NCBI GenBank assembly: GCA_964526565.1
Contig: CAZGMC010000133.1
Span: 1-7,460, forward strand
DNA from: CAZGMC01 sp964526565
GTDB lineage: Bacteria; Pseudomonadota; Alphaproteobacteria; DSM-16000; Inquilinaceae
DNA length: 7,460 nucleotides
Direction of reading: 5' to 3'
Shown here: positions 1 to 7,398 of the stretch, in pieces
Layout of the letters: every line of letters begins with the position of its first letter
Position numbering within the stretch: position 1 is the first letter of the stretch
Program-made: the position numbers and the translations under genes
The notes under the pieces: generated by a model
Databases searched by the model: none
Told to the model about the DNA's origin: nothing
What the model saw: the letters and a program-made list of their open reading frames with translations, nothing else

Positions 1-24
1 TGGCGTCGCTGCGCTCCGGCCGAC
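1..24. other. Sequence downstream of the ABC ATPase gene at the window edge
   Basis: These 24 bases follow the TAG stop of the minus-strand ATPase gene. They are too short to tell whether a third gene of the importer unit, such as a binding protein, follows. Read on the minus strand they contain GGAGCGCAGCGACGCC, which is GC-rich with only weak self-complementarity. No convincing terminator can be called here. Confidence 0.4.
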
Positions 25-816
25 CTACGACAGGAGACTGTCATCCGCCAGTTCCTCGCCCCGCACCCGGGCGAACATGGCGAGCAGGTCGGGGACGTCC
101 AGGCCGGCGCGGGCGTCGCCGCGGATGTCGAAGACGATGCGGCCCTCGTGGAGCATGATGGTGCGCTCGCCCACATCCAAAGCGTGGCGCATGGAGTGGG
201 TGACCATCAGCGTCGTCAGGCCCTGGCCGGTGACGATGCGGCGGGTCAGGTCCAGGACGAACTCGGCCGTCTTCGGGTCCAGCGCGGCGGTGTGCTCGTC
301 CAGCAGCAGAATCCGCATGCCGGCCAGCGTCGCCATCAGCAGGCTGACCGCCTGGCGCTGGCCGCCGGAGAGCAGGCCCATGCGGTCCTGCAGCCGGCCC
401 TCCAGGCCCAGGTTCAGGCCGGCCAGGCGCTCGCGGAACGCCGCACGGCGGGCGTGGGGCAGGGCGGGGCGCAGGCCGCGGCGGCGGCCGCGGGCGGCGG
501 CCAGGGCCAGGTTTTCCTCGATGGTCAGGTTCTCGCAGGTGCCGGCCATCGGGTCCTGGAACACCCGCGCCACCAGCCGGGCGCGGCGCGGCGGCGGCCA
601 GCGGGTCACGTCGATGCCGTCCACCACCACCGACCCGCGGGTGACCGGGGCGTCGCCGGTGATGGCATTGAGCAGGGTCGACTTGCCGGACCCGTTGGAG
701 CCGATCACGGTGACGAACTGCCCGGTCGGGATGTCCAGGTCGACGCCGCGCAAGGCGCGCGTCTCCAGCGGCGTGCCGCGGGCGAACACCACCTCCAGCC
801 CGTGCACGCCGATCAT
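25..816 (-). CDS. ABC transporter ATP-binding protein (importer, COG1101-like)
   Basis: This is the cytoplasmic ATPase subunit of an ABC importer, 263 residues long, a normal size for a single nucleotide-binding domain. All core motifs are present: Walker A GSNGSGKST (residues 39-47), Q-loop with Q87 in VFQDP, signature LSGGQ (149-153), Walker B ILLLDE (169-174) followed by HTAALDP, and the H-switch H207 in MVTHS. The variant DEHTAALDP and the VFQDPMAGT Q-loop resemble the ATPases paired with LivH-like permeases of the uncharacterised/TrpXYZ-like importer group (family knowledge). The start is the ATG at 816, with a G-run on the minus strand about 8 bases upstream. That ATG overlaps the permease stop as ATGA, so translational coupling is likely. 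The gene ends at TAG (25-27). The substrate cannot be read from the ATPase; amino acids or related small molecules are only a guess. Family confidence is high and substrate confidence is low. Confidence 0.95.
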   Translation of the reverse strand: MIGVHGLEVVFARGTPLETRALRGVDLDIPTGQFVTVIGSNGSGKSTLLNAITGDAPVTRGSVVVDGIDVTRWPPPRRARLVARVFQDPMAGTCENLTIEENLALAAARGRRRGLRPALPHARRAAFRERLAGLNLGLEGRLQDRMGLLSGGQRQAVSLLMATLAGMRILLLDEHTAALDPKTAEFVLDLTRRIVTGQGLTTLMVTHSMRHALDVGERTIMLHEGRIVFDIRGDARAGLDVPDLLAMFARVRGEELADDSLLS

Positions 817-1715
817 CGTCCGGCCCCCCGCCGCAGCGCCGCGCGCAGCGGCCCGCCCATGCCCGGCAGGATCAGCGCCAGCGCCACCAGCACGGCGGTG
901 ACCAGGTTCAGGTCCGACGCCTGCAGCCCCAGGAACTCGGTGTTCAGGGCCAGCGCCACGGCGATCCGGTAGACCACCGACCCGGCCACGCAGCCGACCA
1001 GCAGCCACACGATCGCCCGGCCGCGCACCAGCGTCTCGCCCAGGATGACCGCCGCCAGGCCGACGACGATGGTGCCGACGCCGCTGGTCACGTCGGCGAA
1101 GCCGTTGGCCTGGGCGAACAGCGCCCCGGCCAGCGCCACCAGCCCGTTGCTCAGTGCCATGCCGGTGTAGACGTGGGTCGCCGTGGCCACGCCCTGCGCC
1201 TGGGCCATGCGCGGATTGGCGCCGGTGGCGCGCATGGCCAGTCCGAACTCGCTGTTCAGGAACCGCGCCAGCAGCACCACCACAACCAGGACCAGCCCGC
1301 CCACCACCAGCGGCTTGGCCACGAACACCGACGGCCCCAGACCGAAGAACGGCGTCAGCACGGTCGGATCGTTGATGATCGCCACATTGGGCCGGCCCAT
1401 GACGCGCAGGTTGACCGAGAACAGCGCGATCATGGTCAGGATGCTGGCCAGCAGGTGCAGGATGCGGAAGCGCACGTTGAGCAGTGCGGTGACCAGACCG
1501 GCGACGCCGCCGGCCGCCACCGCCGCCGCCGTCGCCGCGAACGGGTCGACATCGTTGACGATCAGCGTCGCCGCCACGGCGCCGCCCAGGGGGAAGCTGC
1601 CGTCCACGGTCAGGTCCGGGAAGCTCAGCACGCGGAACGACAGGAACACGCCCAGGGCGACCAGGCTGAAGACCAGCCCGATCTCCAGGGCGCCAAGCAA
1701 GGCGATCTGGCTCAT
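813..1715 (-). CDS. ABC transporter permease (COG4120-like, LivH-type fold)
   Basis: This is the inner-membrane permease of the same importer, 300 residues and strongly hydrophobic, with roughly eight membrane segments (for example around residues 7-30, 42-54, 59-79, 86-104, 134-152, 186-202, 214-230, 236-258 and 268-286). Family-like stretches include FRVLSFPDLTVDGSFPLGG (27-45), the cytoplasmic LAMRATGANPRMAQAQGV (159-176), which probably contacts the ATPase, and SNGLVALAGALFAQ (189-202). These match the BPD_transp_2 (LivH/RbsC-like) permeases that pair with COG1101 ATPases. I chose the ATG at 1715 because it begins directly before the first membrane segment. An in-frame ATG at 1781 would add 22 arginine- and proline-rich residues that do not look conserved. 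No strong ribosome site precedes 1715, so the start is moderately certain. The substrate is unknown. No periplasmic binding protein gene lies upstream in this window. Confidence 0.92.
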   Translation of the reverse strand: MSQIALLGALEIGLVFSLVALGVFLSFRVLSFPDLTVDGSFPLGGAVAATLIVNDVDPFAATAAAVAAGGVAGLVTALLNVRFRILHLLASILTMIALFSVNLRVMGRPNVAIINDPTVLTPFFGLGPSVFVAKPLVVGGLVLVVVVLLARFLNSEFGLAMRATGANPRMAQAQGVATATHVYTGMALSNGLVALAGALFAQANGFADVTSGVGTIVVGLAAVILGETLVRGRAIVWLLVGCVAGSVVYRIAVALALNTEFLGLQASDLNLVTAVLVALALILPGMGGPLRAALRRGAGR

Positions 1716-1852
1716 CGCGGGTCCGTTTGCGGGATCGGCGGCACCGCCGCGGAAGGGTCGGTGGCGGCGCGACCATAGCACGGCCGGCGCCGGACGCCAT
1801 CGGCGCGGGCGGCGCCGGCGGCGGGCGGCGCCAGATGATCGTTCGGCGACGG

Positions 1853-1887
1853 TTGCACAAAACCGTGGATTTGCAGCACCGGTTGTG
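1853..1887. promoter_or_regulatory. AT-richer patch with imperfect inverted repeats, possible operator
   Basis: This is the least GC-rich part of the divergent region. AACCG at 1861-1865 is complementary to CGGTT at 1880-1884, with a 14-base spacer. Beyond these arms, CACAA (1856-1860) and TTGTG (1883-1887) are also complementary, though the match is imperfect because AA is inserted on one side. TGCACAAA (1854-1861) and ATTTGCA (1869-1875) form a second imperfect palindrome. Such symmetry between divergent genes could bind a regulator, but the match is short and no regulator gene is nearby. This is inference only. Confidence 0.2.
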
Positions 1888-1942
1888 TATCCTCGGGCAG
1901 GGATCAGGGATCAGGGATCAGGGATCAGGGATCAGGGATCAG
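1888..1942. repeat. 55-base direct repeat, left copy (contig end)
   Basis: These 55 bases run up to the first N and are identical to 2043-2097, which start directly after the last N. They consist of TATCCTCGGGCA followed by six GGGATCA units and one G. A repeat that is exactly the end of one contig and exactly the start of the next is typical of two de Bruijn-graph contigs sharing one k-mer node; 55 is a common k value. The second copy is therefore probably not biological. Confidence 0.9.
1900..1941 (+). repeat. GGGATCA heptamer array, left side of the gap (6 units)
   Basis: Six perfect head-to-tail copies of GGGATCA run into the N stretch. Each copy holds a GATC site and a GGG run separated from the next by four bases. 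The array is probably the same physical DNA as the first six units at 2055-2096, duplicated by the unmerged contig overlap. Confidence 0.95.
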
Positions 1943-2042
1943 NNNNNNNNNNNNNNNNNNNNNNNNNNNNNNNNNNNNNNNNNNNNNNNNNNNNNNNNNN
2001 NNNNNNNNNNNNNNNNNNNNNNNNNNNNNNNNNNNNNNNNNN
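1943..2042. other. Assembly gap of exactly 100 Ns
   Basis: A run of exactly 100 N is a conventional scaffold gap of unknown length. Its flanks share an exact 55-base overlap, so the real gap may be zero or negative, or may hide only a different number of heptamer copies. It should not be read as about 100 bases of missing DNA. Confidence 0.97.
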
Positions 2043-2097
2043 TATCCTCGGGCAGGGATCAGGGATCAGGGATCAGGGATCAGGGATCAGGGATCAG
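2043..2097. repeat. 55-base direct repeat, right copy (contig start)
   Basis: This stretch is identical base for base to 1888-1942 and starts at the first base after the Ns. After position 2097 the sequence continues into GAGGTCA units not seen on the left, as expected if the left contig simply stops at the shared k-mer. Confidence 0.9.
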
Positions 2098-2159
2098 AGG
2101 TCAGGGATCAGAGGTCAGGGATCAGAGGTCAGGGATCAGAGGTCAGGGATCAGGGATCA
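2055..2159 (+). repeat. 7-bp tandem repeat (GGGATCA/GAGGTCA), 15 units
   Basis: Fifteen uninterrupted heptamers lie here: six GGGATCA, then four GAGGTCA-GGGATCA pairs, then one more GGGATCA. The middle part thus has a 14-bp higher-order unit. The two unit types differ by two substitutions (positions 2 and 4 of the heptamer). The array ends 19 bases before the slt start codon, so it lies in the leader or promoter region of slt. Runs of GGGATCA give a GGG-N4 spacing that fits the G-quadruplex pattern. Tandem arrays of this kind can change copy number by slippage. Function is unknown. Confidence 0.97.
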
Positions 2160-2170
2160 GGCGCGAGCGG

Positions 2171-2176
2171 GGGGAG
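2171..2176 (+). promoter_or_regulatory. Ribosome binding site candidate for slt
   Basis: GGGGAG lies two bases before the ATG at 2179. The complementarity to the 16S tail is good but the spacing is shorter than usual. It supports this start over an upstream reading through the heptamer array. Confidence 0.5.
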
Positions 2177-2178
2177 CC

Positions 2179-4077
2179 ATGGTTGCGGGTGCTGCGTATC
2201 GGTTGGCGGAGCGGCAGGCGGCGCCGGAGCGTCGTGCCGTGGGACGGGCGCGGGGTGTGGCGCTGGCGGCCGTGGCGGCGGCGGTGCTGGCCCTGCCGGC
2301 GGCGGCGCTGACCCTGCCGGCGGCGGCGCACGAGCCGGCGGGTGCGGCCGTCGGGCCACAGGTGGCGACGGTGTCGCCGCCGGCGGTGCTGCCGCGCCTG
2401 CCGCTGCCGGCCGAGGCGTCCGCCCACCTGCTCGACGAGGCCGATGCGCGCCGCTACGCGCTGATCTTCGACCTGCAGGAGCGCGGCGACTGGGCCGGCG
2501 CCGACCAGGCCGTCGCCCAGCTCCAGGATCGGCGCCTGATGGGGCATGTCCTCTACCAGCGCTACCGGCCCGACAGCGGCTATACGGCCAGCCATGCCCA
2601 GCTGCGTGACTGGCTGGGCAGCCACGCCGACCATCCCGGCGCCGCCGAACTCTACGCGCTGGCCCGGCAGCGCCAGCCGCGCGGCGCCGAGCCGCCGCGG
2701 GCGCCGGAGCGGCCGGCCGAAGTCGAGGGCCAGGTGCACCGCTTCGGCATGCCGATGTGTCCGGCGGCAGCCGATCTCAGTGCCGCGGCCGAGGCCGCCA
2801 AGCGGACCATCCGCCGCTACGCCCTGCGCGCCCAGCCGGACCGCGCGCTGCTCTACCTGCAGGGGCCGGGCGGCGCCGGTCTCGGCCCGGTCGAGTACGA
2901 CCGGCTGCTGGGCGAGGTGGCCGCCGCCTACTTCTACGCCGGTGACGATGCGGCGGCCGTGCGCCATGCCGAGGCCGCGGCGGCGCGCTCCGGCGGCCGC
3001 ACCGAGGTGGCGCTGTGGACCGCCGGCCTGGCGGAATGGCGCCGCGGCGATGTCGCCGCCGCCGCCCGCTGGTTCGAGCAGTATGCCGACGCCGAATGTT
3101 CCAACGCCTGGGAGAGTGCCGCCGGCGCCTACTGGGCGGCGCGGGCCCACCTGCGCGACCGCAACTATGCGCAGGTCAGCGGCTGGCTGGAGCGGGCGGC
3201 GCGGCAGCCGCGCACCTTCTACGGCCTGCTCGCCCGGCGCGGCCTGGGTCTCGACGTGGACTACCGGTTCGACGCGCCGCCGGTGACCCGCGCCGATGTC
3301 GAGGCGCTGGCCCGCGAGCCGGGCGGGCGGCGGGCGCTGGCCCTGCTCCAGGTCGGGCAGCCCGACCTGGCCGAGGGTGAGCTGCTGCGCCTGCGGGCTG
3401 CCGGCCACGGCGTCGGGCGGGCGGCGATCGCCCTGGCCCAGCAGGCCGACCTGCCGGGCACGGCCCTGCAATTGGCTCTGATCCACCAGCCGGGGGCGGG
3501 CAGCTATTACGACGGTGCGCTGTGGCCGGTGGCGGCGTGGCAGCCGGAGGGCGGCTACCGGGTCGACCGGGCGCTGGTCCAAGCCATCATGCGCGAGGAG
3601 TCGCGCTTCAATCCGCGCGCCATCAGCCATGCCGGCGCCACCGGCCTGATGCAGCTCATGCCGCAGACGGCCAGTGCCGTGGCCGGCCAGAACCTGCGCG
3701 GCACCGCCGGCCGCCAGCGCCTGTTCGATCCGGCGTTCAACATGCTGCTGGGCCAGCGCTATGTGCAGCAACTGCTGGCCGGCGGCGGCGAGGGCGGGCT
3801 GATGCGCGTCCTGATCGGGTACAATGCCGGTCCGGGGAACGCCATGCGCTGGCTGGAGTCGACCGGCCACGGCGGCGACCCGCTGCTGTTCCTGGAAAGC
3901 ATCCCGCTGCGCGAGCCGCGCGAGTACACCCGCCACGTTCTGACCAGCCTGTGGATCTACCGCCATCGGCTTGGCCAGGCCGCACCGTCGCTCGACCGGC
4001 TTGCGGCCGGCGACTGGCCGCGCTACACCGGACTCGATCGAGGCGCAGCACAGGTCGCGGAGCGTGCCAGGGATTGA
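2179..4077 (+). CDS. slt: Soluble lytic murein transglycosylase, Slt70-like
   Basis: This enzyme cleaves the MurNAc-GlcNAc bond of peptidoglycan in the periplasm, releasing 1,6-anhydromuropeptides during wall turnover. The predicted protein has 632 residues, close to the Slt70 family size. A long basic N-terminus is followed by an alanine/leucine-rich hydrophobic stretch (about 26-50) with a likely signal peptidase site after AAA near residue 50; no lipobox is seen. Residues about 80-450 are helical and repeat-rich, like the superhelical U/L domains of Slt70 (for example AGAYWAARAHLRDRNY at 315-330 and ARQPRTFYGLLARRG at 341-355). The C-terminal SLT domain (about 455-590) carries the catalytic glutamate E474 in MREES, GLMQLMP (489-495) and YNAGPGN (548-554). 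The ATG at 2179 has GGGGAG just upstream. The gene overlaps moaB by 14 bases. The frame stays open upstream through the heptamer array, but that extension is low complexity and unlikely to be translated. Confidence 0.95.
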   Translation: MVAGAAYRLAERQAAPERRAVGRARGVALAAVAAAVLALPAAALTLPAAAHEPAGAAVGPQVATVSPPAVLPRLPLPAEASAHLLDEADARRYALIFDLQERGDWAGADQAVAQLQDRRLMGHVLYQRYRPDSGYTASHAQLRDWLGSHADHPGAAELYALARQRQPRGAEPPRAPERPAEVEGQVHRFGMPMCPAAADLSAAAEAAKRTIRRYALRAQPDRALLYLQGPGGAGLGPVEYDRLLGEVAAAYFYAGDDAAAVRHAEAAAARSGGRTEVALWTAGLAEWRRGDVAAAARWFEQYADAECSNAWESAAGAYWAARAHLRDRNYAQVSGWLERAARQPRTFYGLLARRGLGLDVDYRFDAPPVTRADVEALAREPGGRRALALLQVGQPDLAEGELLRLRAAGHGVGRAAIALAQQADLPGTALQLALIHQPGAGSYYDGALWPVAAWQPEGGYRVDRALVQAIMREESRFNPRAISHAGATGLMQLMPQTASAVAGQNLRGTAGRQRLFDPAFNMLLGQRYVQQLLAGGGEGGLMRVLIGYNAGPGNAMRWLESTGHGGDPLLFLESIPLREPREYTRHVLTSLWIYRHRLGQAAPSLDRLAAGDWPRYTGLDRGAAQVAERARD

Positions 4078-4603
4078 CGACGGCCGGCCCTTCCTGCCGG
4101 TCAGCATCGCCGTGCTGACCGTGTCGGACTCGCGCACGCCGGCCGACGACCGGTCGGGCGACGTGCTGGCCGAGCGGGTGCGGGCGGCCGGCCACCGGCT
4201 GGCGGCACGCACCATCGTGCGCGACGACCGCGCCGAGATCGCCGCGCAGCTCCGCGCCTGGGTGGCCGACCCCGGCATCGACGTGGTGATCAGCACCGGC
4301 GGTACCGGCATCACCGGCCGCGACGTCACGCCGGAGGCGCTGGCCGACGTGGCGGAGAAAGACATCCCCGGTTTCGGCGAACTGTTCCGGTGGCTCAGCT
4401 ACGACAAGATCGGCACCTCGACCATCCAGAGCCGCGCCGCCGCGGGCGTCGCCGGCGGCACCTGCCTGTTCGCCCTGCCGGGCTCGCCCGGTGCCTGCAG
4501 GGACGGCTGGGATGGCATCCTGGCCCACCAGCTCGATTCCCGCTACCGCCCGTGCAACTTCGTCGAGCTGCTGCCCCGCCTCAAGGAACACCTGCGGTCC
4601 TGA
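4064..4603 (+). CDS. moaB: Molybdenum cofactor biosynthesis protein MoaB
   Basis: This is a cytoplasmic protein of the MoaB/MogA family. Family members bind molybdopterin and adenylate it before molybdate insertion, although some MoaB proteins (that of E. coli) are reported to be dispensable. With the start used here it has 179 residues, typical for the family. Visible hallmarks are IAVLTVSDSRT (15-25), the STGGTG loop (77-82) followed by GRD (85-87), GFGELFR (103-109) and LPGSPGA (138-144), which together form the MoCF-binding fold. The start is probably GTG at 4064, giving MPGIDDGRPFLPV. The next candidates are internal, and the in-frame ATG at 3971 lies deep inside slt and adds 31 arginine-rich residues. 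GGAG at 4059-4062 is very close to the GTG and CAGG at 4051-4054 is better spaced. The gene overlaps slt by 14 bases and its TGA shares one base with the kinase ATG, so translational coupling with both neighbours is likely. No other cofactor gene is in view. Confidence 0.93.
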   Translation: MPGIDDGRPFLPVSIAVLTVSDSRTPADDRSGDVLAERVRAAGHRLAARTIVRDDRAEIAAQLRAWVADPGIDVVISTGGTGITGRDVTPEALADVAEKDIPGFGELFRWLSYDKIGTSTIQSRAAAGVAGGTCLFALPGSPGACRDGWDGILAHQLDSRYRPCNFVELLPRLKEHLRS

Positions 4604-5631
4604 TGCCGGAACCCGGCTCCAGGGGCGGCACAGCCGGCCAGCGCCTTGTCATGCTGGCCGCCCTTGCCGTGCTCCTCGTCCTGCAAGGCGGACCCGTGAC
4701 CACGGTCGCCGCGCCGCTGGGTCCGGCCGTCGAGGAGGTCAGGGCGCAGGCCGGCGACGGCACCACGTCATGGCTGGCCCCGGCGGTGATGGCGGCGGCG
4801 GGTGCGGCGCTGCTGCTCGTGGTGGGCTACCGGCTCGGCCGGCGCCGCGAGCGCAAGGCCCGCGCGGCCATGGCCAGCGGCCTGGAGCGCACCAACCGCT
4901 CACTCGAAGACCGGCTGGAGCAGCGCAGCGCCGACCTGGAGGCGGCCAACCGCGAGCTCGAGGCCTTCGCCTACGCCGTGTCGCACGACCTGCGCGCCCC
5001 GGTGCGCACCATCGACGGCTTCGCCAGCCTGCTGCGCGACCATGTCGACGCCAACCTGGACGACGAGGGCCGTCATTACCTGGACCGGATCCAGACCGGC
5101 GTCGAGAGCATGACGAGCCGCCTCGACAGCCTGCTGGCGCTGTCGCGGGCGACGCGCGGCACCCTGCGCCGCGACCGGGTCAACCTGACCGGGCTTGCCG
5201 AAGAGGCCGCCCGCCGGCTGGCCGAGCGCGACCCGCACCGCACCGTCTCGGTGCGCATCGCGCCGGGCCTGTCAGGATCGGGCGATGGACGGCTGCTGCG
5301 CACGGTGCTGGAGCAGGCGCTGGACAACGCCTGGAAGTTCACCGGGCGCAAGGAGAATGCCATGATCGAGGTGGGGTCCGAGCCGCGCGACGGCGAGACG
5401 GTGTTCTTCGTCCGCGACGACGGCGCCGGCTTCGACATGGCCTATGCCGACAAGCTGTTCAAACCCTTCCGCCGCCTGCACGGCGTCGACGAGTTCCCCG
5501 GCAGCGGCGTCGGCCTGGCCATCATCTACAACATCGTCCGCCGCCACGGTGGCCAGATCTGGATGGACGCCTCGCCCGGTGCCGGCGCCACCTTGTACTT
5601 CACGCTGCCGGAGCGCCGGCCGGCAGCCTGA
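4603..5631 (+). CDS. Membrane-anchored sensor histidine kinase (HisKA-HATPase)
   Basis: This 342-residue kinase autophosphorylates on histidine and should pass phosphate to a receiver domain. Two hydrophobic segments (about 14-36 and 57-76) enclose only some 20 residues, so the extracytoplasmic part is tiny and no real sensor domain is visible. A charged stretch (78-120) looks like a coiled-coil linker. The HisKA block is FAYAVSHDLRAPVRTIDGF with phospho-acceptor H128, in the style of phytochrome-type kinases. The ATPase domain has the N box LEQALDNAWKFT (236-247, N242), the G1 box DDGAGF (272-277), the F box LFKPFRRLH (285-293) and the G2 box GSGVGLA (300-306). All catalytic elements appear intact. 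The ATG at 4603 is fixed by the TGATG junction with moaB. No receiver domain is fused to it; the next gene downstream carries one. Its signal and target are unknown. Confidence 0.93.
   Translation: MPEPGSRGGTAGQRLVMLAALAVLLVLQGGPVTTVAAPLGPAVEEVRAQAGDGTTSWLAPAVMAAAGAALLLVVGYRLGRRRERKARAAMASGLERTNRSLEDRLEQRSADLEAANRELEAFAYAVSHDLRAPVRTIDGFASLLRDHVDANLDDEGRHYLDRIQTGVESMTSRLDSLLALSRATRGTLRRDRVNLTGLAEEAARRLAERDPHRTVSVRIAPGLSGSGDGRLLRTVLEQALDNAWKFTGRKENAMIEVGSEPRDGETVFFVRDDGAGFDMAYADKLFKPFRRLHGVDEFPGSGVGLAIIYNIVRRHGGQIWMDASPGAGATLYFTLPERRPAA
5604..5627 (+). terminator. Hairpin at the 3' end of the kinase gene, possible attenuator
   Basis: GCTGCCGG (5604-5611) and CCGGCAGC (5620-5627) form a perfect 8-bp stem with an 8-base loop, ending just before the stop codon (5629-5631). 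No T-run follows, so intrinsic termination is doubtful. It may instead only pause RNA polymerase or stabilise the mRNA end. Confidence 0.25.
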
Positions 5632-5836
5632 TCGTCGGCGCGGGCATGTGTCGGCGGTCATGGATCCGAAGGCTGCGAATGGTTATTGACTTCAACGGAG
5701 CGGCCCTCGCACTCTGGTGATGGTGGGTTGTGCCGGAAGGGGGTGGCGATCGAATGTCCGGACGGGCGACCCGATGCGGCGGTGGGCGCCGTGCCTGCCC
5801 GGATGGTGGCGGCACGAAGCCGGCATGGGCGGGGCC
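5632..5836. other. 205-base intergenic region between the two kinase genes
   Basis: No convincing gene lies here. The frame of the downstream kinase is open back to an ATG at 5717, but those 40 extra residues are tryptophan- and arginine-rich, have no ribosome site and do not resemble a receiver N-terminus. The stretch around 5676-5696 is the least GC-rich part and holds the promoter candidate described separately. Confidence 0.6.
5686..5715 (+). promoter_or_regulatory. Weak sigma70-type promoter candidate for the hybrid kinase
   Basis: TTGACT (5686-5691) matches five of six bases of the -35 consensus and sits in a locally AT-richer patch. An 18-base spacer leads to CACTCT (5710-5715), a poor -10 element. 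Transcription would then start near 5722, giving a leader of about 115 bases before the ATG at 5837. The -35 is good and the -10 is weak, so this is tentative. Confidence 0.3.
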
Positions 5837-7360
<1,524 letters not shown>

Positions 7361-7398
7361 GCCGCAGCCCAGGCCAGTGGCACTCGGGCCGAAGTCCA

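Larger units (their letters stand above)
1716..2178. other. Divergent intergenic region between the ABC importer and slt
   Basis: This 463-base stretch, 100 of them N, separates two divergent transcription units and carries no believable gene. From the importer side it holds GC-rich DNA (1716-1850), then a relatively AT-richer patch (1853-1890) with imperfect inverted repeats, then the heptamer array split by the gap, and finally the slt ribosome site. Promoters for both units should lie here, but no good -35/-10 pair could be assigned. If the 55-base overlap across the gap is collapsed, the true length would be about 308 bases. Long open frames crossing this region are an effect of high GC and of a repeat that lacks plus-strand stops. 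Confidence 0.7.

Noticed and set aside
25..1860. A 611-codon minus-strand frame fusing the ATPase to about 350 upstream residues
   Set aside because: The upstream part is arginine/glycine/proline-rich shadow sequence overlapping the real permease in another frame. The ATPase has its own ATG at 816.
1888..1893. TATCCT as a -10 box for slt
   Set aside because: It matches four of six consensus bases but no -35 element lies at 16-18 bases upstream.
1888..2097. Target-site duplication or direct repeats of an inserted element around the gap
   Set aside because: The 55-base identity ends exactly at contig boundaries, which is better explained by a shared assembly k-mer.
1900..2159. CRISPR array
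   Set aside because: Units are only 7 bases, directly adjacent, with no spacers and no cas genes nearby.
3971..4063. MoaB start at the ATG at 3971
   Set aside because: It would add 31 arginine-rich residues fully inside slt. The conserved MoaB start aligns with the GTG at 4064.
1183..4077. A single plus-strand reading frame of 964 codons covering the permease antisense strand, the gap and slt
   Set aside because: Its first part is antisense to a clear permease, it crosses 100 Ns and a stop-free repeat, and only the part from 2179 has protein family character.
2143..4365. Long minus-strand frame (740 codons) opposite slt and moaB
   Set aside because: It is antisense to two well-recognised genes, with low-complexity Arg/Ala/Gly/Gln composition and no domain character. 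High GC keeps stop codons rare.
5717..5836. N-terminal extension of the hybrid kinase from the ATG at 5717
   Set aside because: No ribosome site precedes it, the 40 residues are not receiver-like, and the only promoter candidate would start transcription downstream of it.
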